From contig NZ_STGT01000001.1 of NCBI RefSeq assembly GCF_004912145.1, positions 620,001 to 684,000 of the forward strand: a stretch of DNA of 64,000 bases, written 5' to 3'. Within the stretch, counting starts at the first letter, position 1; every line of letters starts with the position of its first letter. Of the stretch, positions 55,285-64,000 are shown one piece after another. The position numbers and the translations under genes are program-made. The notes below the pieces were generated by a model. It had not been told where the DNA came from, did no database searches, and saw only the letters and a program-made list of their open reading frames with translations. Source of the DNA: Peteryoungia rhizophila. GTDB taxonomy: Bacteria > Pseudomonadota > Alphaproteobacteria > Rhizobiales > Rhizobiaceae.

Positions 55285-55464
55285 ATGTCTATCAACGACC
55301 CATCATCGCCATTCGGCGACCAGCCACCCATGCCGGCCCCAACCTGGGCACCGGAGGTTCCGGTCGAAGAACCGGAGCCGGATTTGCTTCCGGACGAGTT
55401 GCCGAACCCCAATCCCGACGAGACGCGTGATCCACCCGTCACCGAACCCGGCGTCGCGATTTGA
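55285..55464 (+). CDS. Small Pro/Glu/Asp-rich protein (59 residues)
   Basis: An ATG at 55285 preceded by AGGGAG; the longer frame upstream crosses the treZ promoter. The product (MSINDPSSPFGDQPPMPAPTWAPEVPVEEPEPDLLPDELPNPNPDETRDPP) is acidic, proline-rich and certainly disordered. No signal peptide or domain. Divergent from treZ. Function unknown. Confidence 0.65.
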   Translation: MSINDPSSPFGDQPPMPAPTWAPEVPVEEPEPDLLPDELPNPNPDETRDPPVTEPGVAI

Positions 55465-55482
55465 GCTCACCAGGCGCGGGCC

Positions 55483-56577
55483 TCAGCGCAGGCCCGCGAC
55501 CCGCTGCCAGCTCTTCTTGCCGGCCACCCAGTTCTGCCAGTCGGCAACCGACCCGTAGAAGACGTTGAGATCGATCTTGCCATTGACACCCTGGGACAGG
55601 CCCGAGCCGGAATACTGCCAGAAGACCCACTTACGATCCGGATAGATCTTGGACGGGTGGGCGGCGACCGAACGCAGCCAGAAGGGATAATCGAGGAACT
55701 GACCGCGCAGATTATCCTTATAGAAGTCCGGGGCTGTATAGATGACCGGGCGTTTGCCATAGTGACGTTCGAGGCGATCCATGAAGACCTGCATCTTCTC
55801 GCGCGCCTTTTCGGGCGAAAGCCGGAAGCGGCAGCTGGATTCCCCGTTGTATTCGACATCGATGACCGGTGGCAGGGCATCCGGGTCGCGCGGCACGTTG
55901 CGGATGAACCAGTCGGCCTGCTCGGAGGCGACGCGGCACCAATAGAAGAAATGGTAGGCACCACGCTTCACCCCGGCTTCCTTGGCCCGTTTCCAGTTGG
56001 TGTGGAACATCGGATCCAGGTGATCACCACCATCGGTCGCCTTGATATATGCGAAGTTGGCGCCCTGGCTGCGCAGCTTGGGCCAGTCGATATTTCCCTG
56101 CCAGCGCGACACGTCGACGCCATGCACCGCGTGATGCTTCGGCTTGACCTTGCCGAAATTCATCGGCTTCGCGTCGCTGAAGCGCTGGTTGTAGACCCGG
56201 TGGCGCCCGGAAGAGCGAGTGCCAGGCTCCTCTGGAGTTGCGAGAGGGGAGGCTGGCCGCGCAAGCATGGCGACCGGGCGCTGATCCGGAACCGGCATAC
56301 CGGCCGTCATCGTTGCGGATTCGAAATGGGCCTGGTTGGGCGTGTCGCCTGCCCAGGCGAGTGCCTGTGGGTCCGCGCCCGAAGTTGACGCAATCGATCC
56401 CGTCTGCTCGTCCACGGCAACGGCTGGAACCGGAGCCATCGAGGCGGCCTGGACCGGTTGTGCCCTCTGTGCGGATTGGGACTGCAACTTGAGAGCCTCG
56501 ATCGGGCTCGTGCGCGCACTGCAGCCGGCAAGCACCAGACAGCCGATGAGGAGCGAGGGAATGACCTTGGAACGCAT
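55483..56577 (-). CDS. GH25 family lysozyme-like lipoprotein
   Basis: A 364-residue protein from the ATG at 56577 with a lipoprotein signal (MRSKVIPSLLIGCLVLAGC, Cys19). A disordered linker of about 120 residues leads to a GH25 barrel: HGVDVSRWQGNIDWPKLRSQGANFAYIKATDG, AGVKRGAYHFFYWCR, PPVIDVEYNGES and GKRPVIYTAPDFY, with the catalytic DxE in IDVE. It probably cuts peptidoglycan in the envelope. Its promoter region is the 233-bp gap before the next gene, in which I see no clear element. Confidence 0.92.
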   Translation of the reverse strand: MRSKVIPSLLIGCLVLAGCSARTSPIEALKLQSQSAQRAQPVQAASMAPVPAVAVDEQTGSIASTSGADPQALAWAGDTPNQAHFESATMTAGMPVPDQRPVAMLARPASPLATPEEPGTRSSGRHRVYNQRFSDAKPMNFGKVKPKHHAVHGVDVSRWQGNIDWPKLRSQGANFAYIKATDGGDHLDPMFHTNWKRAKEAGVKRGAYHFFYWCRVASEQADWFIRNVPRDPDALPPVIDVEYNGESSCRFRLSPEKAREKMQVFMDRLERHYGKRPVIYTAPDFYKDNLRGQFLDYPFWLRSVAAHPSKIYPDRKWVFWQYSGSGLSQGVNGKIDLNVFYGSVADWQNWVAGKKSWQRVAGLR

Positions 56578-56810
56578 GGCACACGGACTCGAATACTGGG
56601 CCGGGCGCATGCGAAGGCGGACACCCGTAGCTTCTGGGAATTGCTAACAAAGCTTTACCGGGAAAAAGTGAATGCAATCTTTACGAGTCAGACTGGCACA
56701 GAGCGGACGGCGATTGTTCACGGATATGTGCGATTGGCTGCCAATCCCGAGCGTCTGGCCATCCGTATCAGCGGTGAATTCAAGTTTGTGATGCAGAAGG
56801 AAAGTGGGCC

Positions 56811-57374
56811 ATGCTGCAGAGACGTTCCTTTCTTCTGACGTCCTTATTTGCCCTTGCCGGTGGTGCCGCCCCCGCTGCAGATCCCTGGGAGGCCTTGCGA
56901 TCGGGCGACGCCTTTGTCCTGCTGCGTCACGCCATTGCGCCGGGAACCGGAGACCCGCCAGGCATGCGTATCGGTGACTGCGACACGCAACGCAATCTTT
57001 CTGCCGATGGGCGGGCACAGGCGGAGCGGATCGGCCAACTGTTTCGCGACAATAGGATCCGCAGGGCTTCCGTGTTTTCCAGCCAGTGGTGCCGATGTCT
57101 TGATACGGCGGAACTTCTCGATCTCGGACCCGTCGCAGAGCAGCCGCTTCTCAACTCCTTCTTCGGTGGTCGAGCAGACGGGAGGGAGCAGACGGAGGCC
57201 TTGCGGGCCTGGCTGATCGCCACCCGATCCGCGGCACCACGCGTGCTCGTGACACATCAGGTGAACATCACGGGGCTCACCTCCGTGGTGCCTCGCAGCG
57301 GGGAACTGGTCTTCGCCACCATCGGCGGTGACGGCGCTGTCTCCGTGATCGGTCGGCAATCCGCCGGGGAATGA
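56811..57374 (+). CDS. Exported histidine phosphatase family protein
   Basis: A 187-residue protein with a signal peptide containing a paired Arg (MLQRRSFLLTSLFALAGGAAPAADP; Tat or Sec). The phosphohistidine motif is LLRHAIAPG, with RHA instead of the common RHG. Further active-site parts are DCDTQRNLSADGRAQAERIG, SSQWCRCLDTAELL and RVLVTHQVNITGL. The likely role is a periplasmic phosphatase; the substrate is unknown. Confidence 0.88.
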   Translation: MLQRRSFLLTSLFALAGGAAPAADPWEALRSGDAFVLLRHAIAPGTGDPPGMRIGDCDTQRNLSADGRAQAERIGQLFRDNRIRRASVFSSQWCRCLDTAELLDLGPVAEQPLLNSFFGGRADGREQTEALRAWLIATRSAAPRVLVTHQVNITGLTSVVPRSGELVFATIGGDGAVSVIGRQSAGE

Positions 57375-57456
57375 CAGCTGAAGGCTACCTCTCGTCTTGC
57401 AGTCCCGCCGCAGCGCAATATGGTTGCCGGAGAAGCAAGTCGACAAAGGGGGCCGC

Positions 57457-57960
57457 ATGGAACAGACACACGACACGAGCCAACTCGAAATGGTGGTCCT
57501 GATGACGCCTGACATGGCCAACTTTTCAGGCAAGGTGCATGGTGGGGCACTTCTCAATCTTCTCGATCGTGTCGCCTATTCCTGCGCTTCGCGTTATTCG
57601 CAGCAGTATGCGGTGACGCTTTCGGTCGACCAGGTCGTGTTTCGCCAGCCGATCCATGTCGGGGAACTCGTGACCTTCCGGGCATCGATCAACCAGGCCG
57701 GACGCACCTCCATGGAAGTCGGCATTCGTGTCGAGGCGGAAAACATCCGCAGCGGCGAGCGGCGCCACACCAATTCCTGTTATTTCACCATGGTCGCCGT
57801 GGATGCCGAAGGCAGGCCCACTGCCGTGCCGCCCTACAGGCCGCAGTCCGAAGTGCGCAAACGCCGACAAAATGCGGCCGAGACCCGCAGAGCGCTGCGT
57901 CTCGAGTTCGAGGCCCGCTTCAAGGAAGCGAGCGAAAGTGCGGAGGAAGCGCGCCCGTGA
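57457..57960 (+). CDS. Acyl-CoA thioesterase, hotdog fold (YciA/ACOT-like)
   Basis: A 167-residue enzyme from the ATG at 57457. The hotdog core reads MTPDMANFSGKVHGGALLNLLDRVAYSCASRYSQQYAVTLSVDQVVFRQPIHVGELVTFRASINQAGRTSMEVGIRVEAENI, with the VHGG-LL-LLD motif and likely catalytic Asp. It hydrolyses acyl-CoA, with cytoplasmic location. The C-terminal tail is charged (RKRRQNAAETRRALRLEFEARFKEA). It converges with the GntR gene. Confidence 0.9.
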   Translation: MEQTHDTSQLEMVVLMTPDMANFSGKVHGGALLNLLDRVAYSCASRYSQQYAVTLSVDQVVFRQPIHVGELVTFRASINQAGRTSMEVGIRVEAENIRSGERRHTNSCYFTMVAVDAEGRPTAVPPYRPQSEVRKRRQNAAETRRALRLEFEARFKEASESAEEARP

Positions 57961-57968
57961 ATGACAGA

Positions 57969-58003
57969 TGGCGCCTCTATGGGTGAAGCCCACCCGGGCG
58001 CCA
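57969..58003. terminator. Hairpin between convergent thioesterase and GntR genes
   Basis: TGGCGCC (57969-57975) pairs with GGCGCCA (57997-58003), and inside it GGGTG pairs with CACCC around a 5-nt loop. No T-run; a weak or bidirectional terminator. Confidence 0.5.
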
Positions 58004-58016
58004 CAGGTCGTAGCAT

Positions 58017-58667
58017 TCAGATCCGGGAAAAGGCGGCCAGAACAGTCCGTTCGGACTGAAACAGATAGGCCTCGAGCGCCACGGCCGCTCCCTTCGGATC
58101 GCCCGCTTCGAGCTTTTCCAGGATCGCGGCGTTCATCTCGACATAGGGGGCGTGGAGCAGTTCCGGCTCTTTCAGCAGACCGAAGCTCAGGCGTAGTTCA
58201 GCGGCGATCTGGGCATAGAAGCCGTTCAGCCGCTGGCTGTCGGCGAGATCGACGATCGCCGCGTGGAACTTCATGTTTTCGCTGCCAACGGCCGTCCAGT
58301 CGTTCTTATCGCTCGCGGCGCGGGCAGCGTCCACAGCTGCGCGCATGCGCTGAACGGCCGGGTGGTTGGGGTAGGCATTAGCGAGCGCCTGACACTCGAC
58401 GAGGCGCCGCACGCGGTAGATATCGATGATCGAGGCCATGCTCGGGGTTGCGACGAAGACGCCCCTGTTCGGCTCATGCTGCAGCAAGCCATCCTTGGTG
58501 AGCAGACGGAAAGCCTCGCGCAGAGAATTGCGTGACACTTCGAAATCGGCACTGAGAGCCGCTTCGGACAAGCGCTGGCCGGGTTTCAGGTCGCCGCTGA
58601 TCAATCTGTCGCGAATTGCTTCCGCCAGCCGTGGTGCCAAGGCTGCCGTCGTTTCCGTCTCTGCCAT
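58017..58667 (-). CDS. GntR-family regulator, FadR/FCD type
   Basis: A 216-residue repressor from the ATG at 58667 (GGGGA upstream). N-terminal winged helix (LAEAIRDRLISGDLKPGQRLSEAALSADFEVSRNSLREAFRLLTKDGLLQHEPNRGVFV) and C-terminal FCD ligand domain with metal-binding His/Asp/Glu (NMKFHAAIVDLADSQRL). Divergent from the 5-oxoproline genes, so it probably controls them in response to a pathway acid. Confidence 0.9.
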   Translation of the reverse strand: MAETETTAALAPRLAEAIRDRLISGDLKPGQRLSEAALSADFEVSRNSLREAFRLLTKDGLLQHEPNRGVFVATPSMASIIDIYRVRRLVECQALANAYPNHPAVQRMRAAVDAARAASDKNDWTAVGSENMKFHAAIVDLADSQRLNGFYAQIAAELRLSFGLLKEPELLHAPYVEMNAAILEKLEAGDPKGAAVALEAYLFQSERTVLAAFSRI

Positions 58668-58989
58668 CAGTTTCCCCAGTGACCGGATCATCCGGCGCAT
58701 CGTCACGCCCCGTCACCGACACGGCGATCGGCTCGAAGCCCTGCTGCCTTATCGTCCATGTGAGAAAATGCAGCAAGGCGGGAGCCAATCACGGCCAAAA
58801 ATTGTTCCTCAAGGTCCGAAAACCGCCTATCCGAGCATCAATCTGCTCAACATTGCGGCACAAAAGTAGAACGATCAAATAAAATCGTTGAACAATATTG
58901 ACAGAATTGTGAAACCACGAGAGGCTACTCTCACAGGTGAACAACAAGCTCCGCAACAAAGCCGGGGTCAGGTCAACCGAGAGGGTAAC
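58668..58989. promoter_or_regulatory. Divergent GntR / transporter control region
   Basis: This 322-bp gap becomes AT-rich near 58,860-58,905. AACGAT (58870-58875) and its complement ATCGTT (58884-58889) form an inverted repeat with an 8-nt spacer. CAATATTG (58893-58900) is a perfect palindrome that overlaps a TTGACA at 58898-58903, which could be a -35. A convincing -10 was not found. These are candidate GntR operator and promoter for the plus-strand operon. Confidence 0.5.
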
Positions 58990-60249
58990 ATGGAACAGAC
59001 ATCGACAACGGCCCCTGCGGCCGCACCCGGCGGCATGTCCGCCAAGACGCGCCGCGGCGCATTGATCGCCGCGATCTTCCTGATGGCGACCTCCGCCATC
59101 GGCCCGGGCTTCATCACCCAGACCGCGACCTTCACCACCAAGCTAGGCTCCGCCTTCGCATTTGCGATCCTTGCCTCCATCCTCATCGACTTTGTCGTGC
59201 AGCTGAACATCTGGCGGATCGTGACGCTGACGAAAATGCGCGCCTCCGACATTGCGAATGCAGCCATTCCCGGCACCGGCTATGTGCTGGCGATCCTGGT
59301 CATCGTCGGCGGGTTGTTCTTCAACATCGGCAATATCGGGGGTGGTGGACTGGGCCTCAATGCGCTTCTCGGCCTCGACCCCAAACTGGGCGGATCAATC
59401 AGCGCTCTGATCGCGATCGGGATCTTTCTGTCGCACAGGGCGGGCGTTGCCATCGACCGCGTCATCGTGGTTGCCGGGATCATGATGATCTTGCTCACCG
59501 TCTATGTCGCGATCGTCTCGCAGCCGCCGATCGGTGATGCGCTCTTCCAGACAGTCCTGCCGAGCACCATCGATTTTGCCACGATCACGACGATCGTCGG
59601 CGGCACTGTCGGCGGCTACATCACCTATTCAGGCGCGCACCGCCTGCTCGACAAGGGCACGGTCGGCATTGAGAACCTCGGAGCCGTCAACCGCGCGGCA
59701 TTGACCGGCATCGCCGTCACCGGCGTCATGCGCTACGTCCTGTTCCTCGCCATCCTCGGCGTTGTTGCCAGCGGCGCGGTCATCGATGTAACCGGCAAGG
59801 GCGCCAATCCAGCAGCCCAGGCCTTCCAGGCTGCCGCCGGCGACGTCGGCATGCGCATCTTCGGGGCTATCTTCTGGGCAGCCGCCATCACGTCGGTCAT
59901 TGGTGCTGCCTATACCTCGGTCTCGTTCGTCACCGTGTTCAAGAAGGACATGACCGAACGCGCCCGCAATATCGCGACGGTCATCTTCATCGCCGTCTCG
60001 CTGTTCTTCTATATCATCATCACGACGCCGCCCGCACAGATGCTGGTCTTCGTCGGCGGTCTGAACGGCCTCATCCTGCCGATCGGTCTTTCGATTTTCA
60101 TCTATGCCGGCTGGGCGCGCTCCGACCTGATGGGCGGCTATCGCTATCCGCGCTGGCTGCTGATCCTGGGGGCGCTGACTTGCGCGCTCACCTGGTACAT
60201 GGGCTACAAGTCGATCGGGCCGATCTTTGCGCTGCTGACCGCCGCGTAA
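58990..60249 (+). CDS. NRAMP-superfamily transporter of the 5-oxoproline locus
   Basis: A 419-residue protein from the ATG at 58990 (GAGGG upstream) with about 11 membrane helices and the NRAMP/LeuT fold. It resembles Bacillus YcsG, which also sits with ycsF and the kip genes. The helix-1 DPGN metal motif is replaced ([16 protein letters not shown]; Thr49-Leu52 at the expected place), and the helix-6 MPH motif is missing ([16 protein letters not shown]). Metal transport is therefore unlikely. Uptake of 5-oxoproline or another pathway substrate is inferred from context. Confidence 0.85.
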   Translation: MEQTSTTAPAAAPGGMSAKTRRGALIAAIFLMATSAIGPGFITQTATFTTKLGSAFAFAILASILIDFVVQLNIWRIVTLTKMRASDIANAAIPGTGYVLAILVIVGGLFFNIGNIGGGGLGLNALLGLDPKLGGSISALIAIGIFLSHRAGVAIDRVIVVAGIMMILLTVYVAIVSQPPIGDALFQTVLPSTIDFATITTIVGGTVGGYITYSGAHRLLDKGTVGIENLGAVNRAALTGIAVTGVMRYVLFLAILGVVASGAVIDVTGKGANPAAQAFQAAAGDVGMRIFGAIFWAAAITSVIGAAYTSVSFVTVFKKDMTERARNIATVIFIAVSLFFYIIITTPPAQMLVFVGGLNGLILPIGLSIFIYAGWARSDLMGGYRYPRWLLILGALTCALTWYMGYKSIGPIFALLTAA

Positions 60250-60271
60250 CCGGGACCAAAGGGAGGAAGAC

Positions 60272-61036
60272 ATGACTGCGATCGATCTGAACAGCGACCT
60301 CGGCGAAAGCTATGGCGCCTGGGCGATGGGTGATGACGAGGCGATGCTCGCAATCGTTTCCAGCGCGAATGTCGCCTGTGGCTTCCATGCCGGCGATCCG
60401 CTCGGCATCTGGAAGACGGTGAAGGCCGCTGCCCAGCGCGGTGTTTCGATCGGGGCGCATGTCTCCTATCCCGATCGCGTCGGCTTCGGCCGGCGCGACA
60501 TGGATGTCACCTCGGCGGAACTGACCGCCGACGTGATCTACCAGATCGGCGCGATCAAAGGTGTCGCGGCGGCAGCGGGCGTCACCGTCGGCTACGTCAA
60601 GCCGCACGGGGCGCTCTACAACCGTATCGCTCACGACGCCAAGCAGGGCCAGGCCGTCATCGACGGCATCATGGCGATCGATCCTGATCTGGTGATGATG
60701 GGCCTCGCGGGGTCACCGATCCTTGAGCTTGCCCGTGCCTCCGGTCTTTCGGTTGTCGCCGAAGCGTTCGCCGATCGGGCGTATACGCCTGCCGGCGCGC
60801 TCGTCTCGCGGCGGGAGCCGGGTGCCGTTCTGCATGATGCCGGCCTCATCGCCAGACGCATGCTGCAACTCGCCCACGAGGGTTGCATCGAGGCGATCGA
60901 CGGTTCGATCATCAAAATCGATGCGCAGTCCATCTGCGTGCATGGCGACAGCCCCGGCGCCGTCGCCATCGCGCAGGAAATCCGGCAGGCCTTCGAAAAG
61001 GACGGTATTGTCGTGCAGTCCTTTCTCAATCGCTGA
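60272..61036 (+). CDS. pxpA: PxpA, 5-oxoprolinase subunit A (LamB/YcsF family)
   Basis: A 254-residue enzyme subunit: [64 protein letters not shown] and [18 protein letters not shown] are hallmark segments. With PxpB and PxpC it opens 5-oxoproline to glutamate using ATP. It lies 22 bp after the transporter gene with a GGAGG-type ribosome site. Confidence 0.96.
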   Translation: MTAIDLNSDLGESYGAWAMGDDEAMLAIVSSANVACGFHAGDPLGIWKTVKAAAQRGVSIGAHVSYPDRVGFGRRDMDVTSAELTADVIYQIGAIKGVAAAAGVTVGYVKPHGALYNRIAHDAKQGQAVIDGIMAIDPDLVMMGLAGSPILELARASGLSVVAEAFADRAYTPAGALVSRREPGAVLHDAGLIARRMLQLAHEGCIEAIDGSIIKIDAQSICVHGDSPGAVAIAQEIRQAFEKDGIVVQSFLNR

Positions 61037-61058
61037 CGTTCCACGAGGAGAGACTTCA

Positions 61059-61865
61059 ATGATCGATCTCGACACTCTGCGCCATGTCGATGCGGCCGCC
61101 GCACGGACAGCCCGGGAACGCTATCGTGCGGGTGCCGTCGAGCCAACCTCAGGTGTCGCTCCGGGCTTTACCCAGGCGAACATGATCGTTTTGCCGCGCG
61201 ATTGGGCTTTCGACTTCCTGCTTTACGCCCAGCGCAATCCGAAGGCCTGCCCCGTGCTCGATGTTTCCGATCCCGGCTCGCATGCGACCGTGCTTGCCAA
61301 AGGTGCCGACTTGCGCCGCGACGTGCCACTCTACCGAATCTGGCGGGATGGCAAGCTTGCAGAGGAAGTGACCGATGCGACGGCAGCCTGGGCCGAACGT
61401 CCTGACCTCGTCAGCTTCCTGATCGGCTGCAGCTTCACCTTCGAGACACCGATGATGGAGGCGGGCATCGACATCCGCCACATCACCGACAAGTCGAACG
61501 TGCCGATGTACCTCACCAACCGCGCCTGCCGCCCTGCGGGCCGGCTGCATGGCAATCTCGTGGTTTCGATGCGACCGATCCCAGCTGGTAGAGTTGCCGA
61601 TGCGGCGACCATTTCCGGCCGCTTTCCGGCCGTTCACGGCGCTCCCGTGCATGTGGGTTCGCCGGAGGAGCTCGGAATTGCCGACTTGGCGAAGCCCCAA
61701 TTCGGCGACGCTGTACGGATCGAACCGGGTGAAGTGCCGGTCTTCTGGGCCTGCGGGGTGACACCCCAAGCCGCCGTGATGGCGTCAGGCGTTCCGTTTG
61801 CGATCACCCATGCGCCAGGGCACATGTTTATCACCGACATTCCCGATTCCGCCTATCACGCCTGA
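61059..61865 (+). CDS. DUF1445 protein (YcsI-like putative hydro-lyase)
   Basis: A 268-residue protein from the ATG at 61059 (GAGGAGAG upstream); the much longer frame upstream overlaps pxpA. Family segments: [63 protein letters not shown]. Related to D-glutamate cyclase, which makes 5-oxo-D-proline, so it may connect D-glutamate to this pathway. It is 22 bp after pxpA and 8 bp before the pxpBC fusion. Confidence 0.9.
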   Translation: MIDLDTLRHVDAAAARTARERYRAGAVEPTSGVAPGFTQANMIVLPRDWAFDFLLYAQRNPKACPVLDVSDPGSHATVLAKGADLRRDVPLYRIWRDGKLAEEVTDATAAWAERPDLVSFLIGCSFTFETPMMEAGIDIRHITDKSNVPMYLTNRACRPAGRLHGNLVVSMRPIPAGRVADAATISGRFPAVHGAPVHVGSPEELGIADLAKPQFGDAVRIEPGEVPVFWACGVTPQAAVMASGVPFAITHAPGHMFITDIPDSAYHA

Positions 61866-61873
61866 GGCTCCGA

Positions 61874-63475
61874 ATGCGCTTTCTCCCTGTCAGCCTGACC
61901 GTTCTGATCGTCGAATTGAAAGATCTCGACGAGACGCTCGCGCTATTTGCGTCGCTGGAGGCCGATCCGGTCGACGGCATCGTCGACATCGTGCCGGCCG
62001 CGCGGACGCTGATGATCCGGTTTCGCCCCGAATTGCTGACCGCCGAGACGCTCGCCGCAGCGATCGCCCATCGCGATCTCTCGGCCAAGATCCCGCCGTC
62101 CGACATGCTGGTCGAGGTGCCCGTCACCTATGACGGCGAAGATCTGCACGATGTCGCGGATCTGACCGGACTTTCCGTTGAAGAGGTGATCGAGCGGCAT
62201 ACGGCGAGCGAATTCACGGTTGCCTTCTGCGGTTTTGCCCCCGGCTTCGGCTATCTCGTCGGCGGTGATCCGGCGCTCCAGGTGCCGCGGAGGCAGAGCC
62301 CTCGCACGAAGATCCCGGCGGGATCCGTGGCGCTCGCCGGCGCCTTTTCCGGTGTCTATCCGCAGGCGAGCCCCGGCGGCTGGCAGATCATCGGCACCAC
62401 GCCAGTGAAGATGTGGGATCTGACACGCGAGCCGCCGGCCCTCTTCCAGCCGGGATACCGGGTGCGCTTCTTCGATCTGGCAAAGCGTGCGCAGACCACC
62501 ATTGCGGAGACCGCTCCAGCTAGGATCGAGACCCGAACGGTCGAGCATTCAGCAGCAACCACTATCACGGTCACTGCGGCACCCATGCCGGCGCTGGTGC
62601 AGGACCTTGGCCGCTTCGGCCAGACAGGCCAAGGCGTCTCGTCCGCAGGCGCGCTCGACCAGGGTGCGTTCCGGGCGGCAAACCGGATCGTCGGCAATCC
62701 CGTGGAGGCTGCCTGTCTGGAGATCACGCTCGGCGGTTTTGCGTTCGAGGTCTCAGGCCCCACTGTCATGGCACTCACTGGTGCGTCCTGCCCGCTGACG
62801 ATCCGTGACGTCAAAGGTCGCGTGATCGAGGCTGCAAGCTATCAACCAATCTCATTGGAAACCGGCGACACGGTCACGCTCGGCTTTGCCCCCAGGGGCG
62901 CTCGCAGTTACCTCGCCTTCCGGGGCGGTCTTGAAATTGCACCGGTCCTCGGCAGCGCTTCGACCGACACGCTGGCCATAGTCGGTCCCGACCCGGTCGG
63001 CGTCGGTGCCGTGCTTGCCATCCGCACCGTTGATCGCAGCCTCTCTCCCGTATCACTCGACGAGAGCCCTGCCTTCGACTGTCCCGCGCCCGGCGAAGTC
63101 GTCACGCTAGACGTCGTGATGGGTCCGCGCAGCGACTGGTTCACCGAGCAGGGGATCGAGACCCTGGAGAGCCAGATCTACGATGTGACGCCACAGTCGA
63201 ACCGGGTCGGCATCCGGCTTTCAGGGCCGGAAGCGCTTGAGCGCAAGGACAAGGCAGAACTTCCCAGCGAGGGCACTGCTACTGGCGCGATCCAGGTTCC
63301 GCATAGCGGGCAACCGGTTCTGTTCCTCGCCGATCATCCGCTGACCGGCGGCTATCCCGTCATCGGCACGGTTGCCGAATATCATCTCGATCTCGCCGGG
63401 CAGATCCCGGTGAACGCCAAAATCCGCTTCCGACCCATCACCCAGTTCGCCGAGATCACGCCCGCCAAGGCATGA
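61874..63475 (+). CDS. PxpB-PxpC fusion, 5-oxoprolinase subunits B and C (KipI-KipA)
   Basis: A 533-residue fusion. The N-terminal PxpB/KipI part (about 1-215) has FTVAFCGFAPGFGYLVGGDP, PRTKIPAGSVALAGAFSGVYPQASPGGWQIIGTTPVKMWD. The C-terminal PxpC/KipA part (about 230-530) has PALVQDLGRFGQTGQGVSSAGALDQGAFRAANRIVGN, and VPHSGQPVLFLADHPLTGGYPVIGTV. One chain ensures 1:1 subunits. The classical reading of these domains as kinase inhibitors does not fit this context. Confidence 0.95.
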   Translation: MRFLPVSLTVLIVELKDLDETLALFASLEADPVDGIVDIVPAARTLMIRFRPELLTAETLAAAIAHRDLSAKIPPSDMLVEVPVTYDGEDLHDVADLTGLSVEEVIERHTASEFTVAFCGFAPGFGYLVGGDPALQVPRRQSPRTKIPAGSVALAGAFSGVYPQASPGGWQIIGTTPVKMWDLTREPPALFQPGYRVRFFDLAKRAQTTIAETAPARIETRTVEHSAATTITVTAAPMPALVQDLGRFGQTGQGVSSAGALDQGAFRAANRIVGNPVEAACLEITLGGFAFEVSGPTVMALTGASCPLTIRDVKGRVIEAASYQPISLETGDTVTLGFAPRGARSYLAFRGGLEIAPVLGSASTDTLAIVGPDPVGVGAVLAIRTVDRSLSPVSLDESPAFDCPAPGEVVTLDVVMGPRSDWFTEQGIETLESQIYDVTPQSNRVGIRLSGPEALERKDKAELPSEGTATGAIQVPHSGQPVLFLADHPLTGGYPVIGTVAEYHLDLAGQIPVNAKIRFRPITQFAEITPAKA

Positions 63476-63523
63476 TCTCGCGCCGAAGACGATGGCGCCA
63501 TAAAAGACCGTGAGGAGACCCCG

Positions 63524-64000
63524 ATGAAGAAAGTGCTGATTGCCAATCGCGGCGAGATTGCCGTGCGCATCATCCGCGCCTGCCGCGACTACGGGCTCCA
63601 GTCCGTCGCCGTCTATGCCGATCCTGACATGGATGCGCTGTTCGTCACGCTGGCAGACGAGGCCTATGGCCTTGGCGGCAGCCGTCCGGCGGAGACCTAT
63701 CTCGACATTCAGAAGCTCATCGACATCGCACAGCGCTCCGGGGCGGATGCGGTCCACCCCGGTTACGGCTTCCTCTCCGAGCGGGCGGAATTTGCCCGTG
63801 CGGCACAGGAGGCGGGCCTCACCTGGATCGGACCGGACCCGCATGTGATCGAAGCACTCGGCGACAAGGTCGAGGCGCGGCGGATCGCGCTTTCCGTTGG
63901 CGCACCGCTGGTGGCCGGCAGTGAGGGCCCTGTCGAGACGGCCGAAGAGGTCGTGGCTTTCGCCAAGCAGTACGGGCTTCCCGTTGCGATCAAGGCTGCC
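63524..64000 (+). CDS. Biotin carboxylase-like protein (partial, N-terminal 159 residues)
   Basis: The gene runs off the right edge. An ATG at 63524 follows GAGGAG. The N-terminus [23 protein letters not shown] with [33 protein letters not shown] is diagnostic for the biotin carboxylase ATP-grasp family (AccC). It lies 48 bp after pxpBC. AccC/AccB-type genes often accompany pxpABC; whether it serves fatty acid synthesis, urea or a 5-oxoproline-linked carboxylation cannot be told here. Confidence 0.92.
   Translation, partial: MKKVLIANRGEIAVRIIRACRDYGLQSVAVYADPDMDALFVTLADEAYGLGGSRPAETYLDIQKLIDIAQRSGADAVHPGYGFLSERAEFARAAQEAGLTWIGPDPHVIEALGDKVEARRIALSVGAPLVAGSEGPVETAEEVVAFAKQYGLPVAIKAA

Overview
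The window is high-GC alphaproteobacterial DNA, almost certainly from a Rhizobiaceae-type member of the Hyphomicrobiales. The evidence is the gene set and its order: FlaF/FlbT, four tandem flagellins, the periplasmic motor proteins MotC and MotE, the LuxR-type pair VisN/VisR, the OmpR-like regulator Rem, and a che operon led by a soluble IcpA-type receptor and containing CheS, two CheY proteins, CheD and CheT. No rRNA, tRNA, CRISPR array, insertion sequence or prophage was recognised.

Region 1 (1-42,417) is one contiguous flagellar, motor and chemotaxis regulon. Reading from the left, on the minus strand: the hook/junction operon flgE-flgK-flgL-flaF-flbT (flbT cut by the window edge); rem; the motor/assembly operon fliH-like-motB-motC-fliK-lytic transglycosylase; four flagellin genes in separate transcription units, each followed by a stem-loop; and a long rod/ring/export operon flgF-fliI-orf190-flgB-flgC-fliE-flgG-flgA-flgI-motE-flgH-fliL-fliP. 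Divergent on the plus strand are motA-fliM-fliN-fliG and flhB-orf146. Then, again on the minus strand, come visN-visR (master regulators), fliF, and icpA-cheS-cheY1-cheA-cheW-cheR-cheB-cheY2-cheD-cheT. flhA, fliQ, fliR and flgD are not in the window and probably lie beyond its left edge.

Region 2 (about 42,700-55,500) looks like a general-stress island. It holds ku-ligD and a convergent second ku (non-homologous end joining), a DUF2934 gene with a glycogen synthase, several very small proteins, an HWE-family sensor kinase, a BON-like protein and the trehalose gene treZ. My main observation is that seven of its transcription units are preceded by a match to the alphaproteobacterial EcfG/RpoE2 promoter (GGAAC, 18-19 nt, TT; usually GGAAC-N16/17-cGTT), and an eighth by a weaker one. 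This suggests that DNA repair, glycogen, trehalose and uncharacterised small proteins are co-controlled by the general stress response.

Region 3 (55,483-64,000) holds a GH25 lysozyme-like lipoprotein, an exported histidine phosphatase and a hotdog thioesterase. It ends with a 5-oxoproline utilisation locus: a divergent GntR/FCD regulator, an NRAMP-fold transporter lacking the metal-binding motifs, pxpA, a DUF1445 protein, a fused PxpB-PxpC, and the start of a biotin carboxylase-like gene running off the right edge.

Limits: start codons were chosen from ribosome-binding sites, overlaps and family N-termini read by eye. Gene names in the flagellar region rest on motifs plus remembered synteny with Sinorhizobium/Agrobacterium. 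Promoter calls are pattern matches without statistics.
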